A stretch of DNA of 64,000 nucleotides from the NCBI RefSeq assembly GCF_001700515.1, contig NZ_MAUD01000086.1:1-64000 (forward strand). The letters are read 5' to 3'. Below are positions 62,359 through 64,000 of the stretch, in pieces. Position 1 is the stretch's first letter, and each line of letters starts with the position of its first letter. A program made the position numbers and the translations under genes. The notes under the pieces are model-generated. The model saw only the letters and a list, made by a program, of their open reading frames with translations, did not search any database and was not told the origin of the DNA. This stretch comes from Streptomyces lushanensis. GTDB lineage: Bacteria; Actinomycetota; Actinomycetes; Streptomycetales; Streptomycetaceae.

Positions 62359-63942
62359 TCAGCGGCCGGACTGGAGCGCGGACCAGGTGGCCGCGCCGAC
62401 GATGCCGTCCGCGGTCAGTCCGCGGCTGCTCTGGTAGTCACGCGCCGCCGTGGCCGTCCCCGGCCCGAACTGTCCGTCGATGGACACGGTCCGCCCGAGC
62501 GCGGCCGTCAGCGCGCGCTGGAGGCGCTCCACCACCGCGCCCGTGCTGCCCTCCCGTACCACGGCCGTGCTGCCCGCGGAGAGCAGCGCCGTCCATGTGC
62601 GGGCGCCGACGGCACCGTCGGCGGTGAGCCCGCGGGCGCTCTGGAAGGACCTGACCGCGTTCGCGGTCCGGGTGCCGAAGACGCCGTCCGCGGTGCCCGC
62701 GTCGTAGCCCTGCTGGTTCAGCAAGGTCTGGGCCGCCGTCACCTGGGCGCCGGTGGAACCACTCGTGAGGGTGGAGTACGAGGCGAAGTTGAGCTGCACG
62801 CCACCGCCGCCGCCGGAGCTGCCGCCCACGAGCTGCATGTAGTAGTTCCAGTTCCAGTTCGGCCCCGGATCGGTGTGGTCGTTGCCCGGTACCTCGGCGT
62901 GGCCGACGACATGCGCGCGGTCCTTGGGTATGCCGTACCGCTCGCACAGATACTTCGTCAGGGCGGCCGAGGAGCGGTACATGGCGTCGGTGAACCAGCT
63001 CGGGTCGGCGATGAAGCCCTCATGCTCGATGCCCAGACTGGAGGAGTTGGCCGAGCGCGCGTGGTACGCGGTGTTGCTGTCACGGACCGTCTGGGTGATC
63101 GCACCGTCCGAGGAACGCACCACGTAGTGGGCGCTCACCTGCGAGGACGCGTTCTGGAACCAGCTGATGGTCCCGGCGTACGAGCCCTGGGTGACATGGA
63201 CGACCACGGTGCGGATCGACGCGCTGCGGCCGACGGCGTAGTTGGCCGCGTTGGCCGGGACCCAGGCGGCGGCGGGATAGTCGGGGCTGAGCGCGGCGCG
63301 CTCCCGGCCGCCGGCCGTGTCCGCCGCGTACCGGCCGCGCTCGGGCTCGACGGCGCGCGGCCGTACGGTGACCCGCTCGCCGCCCGCGACCTCCGCGGTG
63401 ACGCCCTGCGCGAGGAGCGTGTAGACGGTGTCGGCGTACAGCCGCGCCGTGGCGGTGTCGGAGGCCCCGCCGTAACGGGCCACCACCGGATACCACTCGT
63501 CCACGCTGCGGCGCTCCGTGGCGTCCAGACCCAGCCCGTCGGCCAGCGAGCGCAGCACGGCCGCGCCGCCCCGGATGTTCGCCGCCGTGTCCGTACGCAG
63601 CCCGGCGCCCGGCTCACCGGTCAGCTCGGCGGCCTTCTCCAGCGTGCGGCTCCGCGGATTGCTCACCAGATGCATGACTCCGTAGCCGCCCGCCTGGCTC
63701 GGCTCACCGCGGTGTCCGTCGAGATGGGTCTCGCCGTACCCGACCGCCACCAGCAGGTCCCGTGGCACGCCGAACTCCGAGGCGGCGCGCGCGAAGGCCC
63801 GGCTCATGGAGTCGCGGTCCGCCGTGCCGACGGGAGCGGGCGCGGCGCCGGCGGGCTGGGCCGTGGCGACGAGCACCGCGGTGACCAGACCGCCGAGCGC
63901 GGACAGTGCCGCCCGTCTCCATGGCGTCGATCGTCGGTACAT
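62359..63942 (-). CDS. secreted N-acetylmuramoyl-L-alanine amidase with two peptidoglycan-binding domains
   Basis: Exported wall hydrolase of 527 residues. Signal peptide to about 33 (ending PAGAAPA), then a lysozyme/transglycosylase-like helical region (about 45-170; VAVGYGETHLDGHRG). The Amidase_2 domain follows (about 235-385) with HVTQGSYAGT, GIEHEGFI and GHAEVPGNDHTDPGP. After a Gly/Ser linker come two PG_binding_1 domains (about 395-455 and 465-527; GVFGTRTANAVRSFQSARGL and GQFGPGTATAARDYQSSRGL). Catalytic residues are present, and the helical region carries a Glu in the place expected for a muramidase-like fold. Monocistronic, convergent with mnmA. Confidence 0.95.
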   Translation of the reverse strand: MYRRSTPWRRAALSALGGLVTAVLVATAQPAGAAPAPVGTADRDSMSRAFARAASEFGVPRDLLVAVGYGETHLDGHRGEPSQAGGYGVMHLVSNPRSRTLEKAAELTGEPGAGLRTDTAANIRGGAAVLRSLADGLGLDATERRSVDEWYPVVARYGGASDTATARLYADTVYTLLAQGVTAEVAGGERVTVRPRAVEPERGRYAADTAGGRERAALSPDYPAAAWVPANAANYAVGRSASIRTVVVHVTQGSYAGTISWFQNASSQVSAHYVVRSSDGAITQTVRDSNTAYHARSANSSSLGIEHEGFIADPSWFTDAMYRSSAALTKYLCERYGIPKDRAHVVGHAEVPGNDHTDPGPNWNWNYYMQLVGGSSGGGGGVQLNFASYSTLTSGSTGAQVTAAQTLLNQQGYDAGTADGVFGTRTANAVRSFQSARGLTADGAVGARTWTALLSAGSTAVVREGSTGAVVERLQRALTAALGRTVSIDGQFGPGTATAARDYQSSRGLTADGIVGAATWSALQSGR

Positions 63943-64000
63943 GCTTCCTCCTGGGTCGGTCTGTTCGGCGGTCTCCGCGCGAGCGGAGGCGGGTCTACGC

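Noticed and set aside
1..64000. CRISPR arrays, rRNA and tRNA genes
   Set aside because: No regularly spaced repeats of CRISPR size and no tRNA-like cloverleaf or rRNA sequence were recognised by eye; a covariance-model scan was not possible.

Overview
The window is a piece of a Streptomyces (or very close actinomycete) chromosome. GC is very high, third codon positions are strongly GC biased, GTG starts are common, and gene order from the glycogen-debranching gene through the glycine genes, an oligopeptide ABC operon, cysteine desulfurase and the tRNA thiouridylase matches, as far as I recall, the SCO5450-SCO5490 region of S. coelicolor. No rRNA, tRNA, CRISPR array, transposase or integrase was recognised.

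Left part (1-23.9 kb), ordinary chromosome. A truncated PLP-dependent threonine/serine dehydratase is followed by a secreted M4 metalloprotease. Next come a small minus-strand operon (isocitrate-lyase/PEP-mutase-family enzyme, secreted Glu-Pro-rich protein, bile-acid-symporter-like transporter), a heterodimeric ABC exporter with one degenerate ATP site, and GlgX. On the plus strand lie two paralogous lipoprotein L,D-transpeptidases, an enoyl-CoA hydratase, an RsbW-like ATP-binding protein, an atypical NodB-like lipoprotein, a YVTN beta-propeller lipoprotein, a secreted Scabin/ScARP-type ADP-ribosyltransferase, an EF-hand protein and a CopD-like membrane protein. A secreted amidase with a probable non-canonical start and a DUF1348/NTF2-like protein close this part.

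Middle part A (24-34 kb), a dormancy/redox stress cluster: STAS protein, tandem universal stress protein, zinc alcohol dehydrogenase, a DevS/DosS-like GAF-GAF histidine kinase and its DevR/NarL-type regulator, a CBS-pair protein, a DUF1876 protein, an LppX/LprG-like protein, a MASE1 membrane protein and a multicopper oxidase. Similar palindromic motifs with the core GGGCC-N3-4-GG-N-CCC, or a GGGAC/GTCC relative, lie 70-115 bp upstream of five of these genes. They are candidate binding sites for the cluster's own regulator.

Middle part B (about 34.7-43.6 kb), lower-GC accessory DNA: gene-poor stretches with operator-like palindromes, a decayed DUF5753 (antitoxin-like) regulator, a 42-residue cationic peptide with a perfect Shine-Dalgarno and its own terminator, and a two-helix-turn-helix XRE regulator. 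It ends with a three-gene operon of VWA protein, PP2C phosphatase and membrane-anchored HhH kinase, which is the TerY-P (E. coli YegL-YegK-YegI) type triad. This is the best candidate for a little-described system here.

Right part (43.6-64 kb), core metabolism again. sdaA, glyA, gcvH and gcvT run in one direction behind a tandem glycine riboswitch, an arrangement that can turn glycine into serine and then pyruvate. Then follow a P-loop kinase-like ATPase, two SseB-family proteins, a five-gene oligopeptide ABC importer operon with a strong hairpin after the binding-protein gene, an acyl-CoA thioesterase with a TetR-type operator, a cysteine desulfurase and mnmA (sulfur relay for tRNA thiolation), and two peptidoglycan amidases, the last with two C-terminal peptidoglycan-binding domains.
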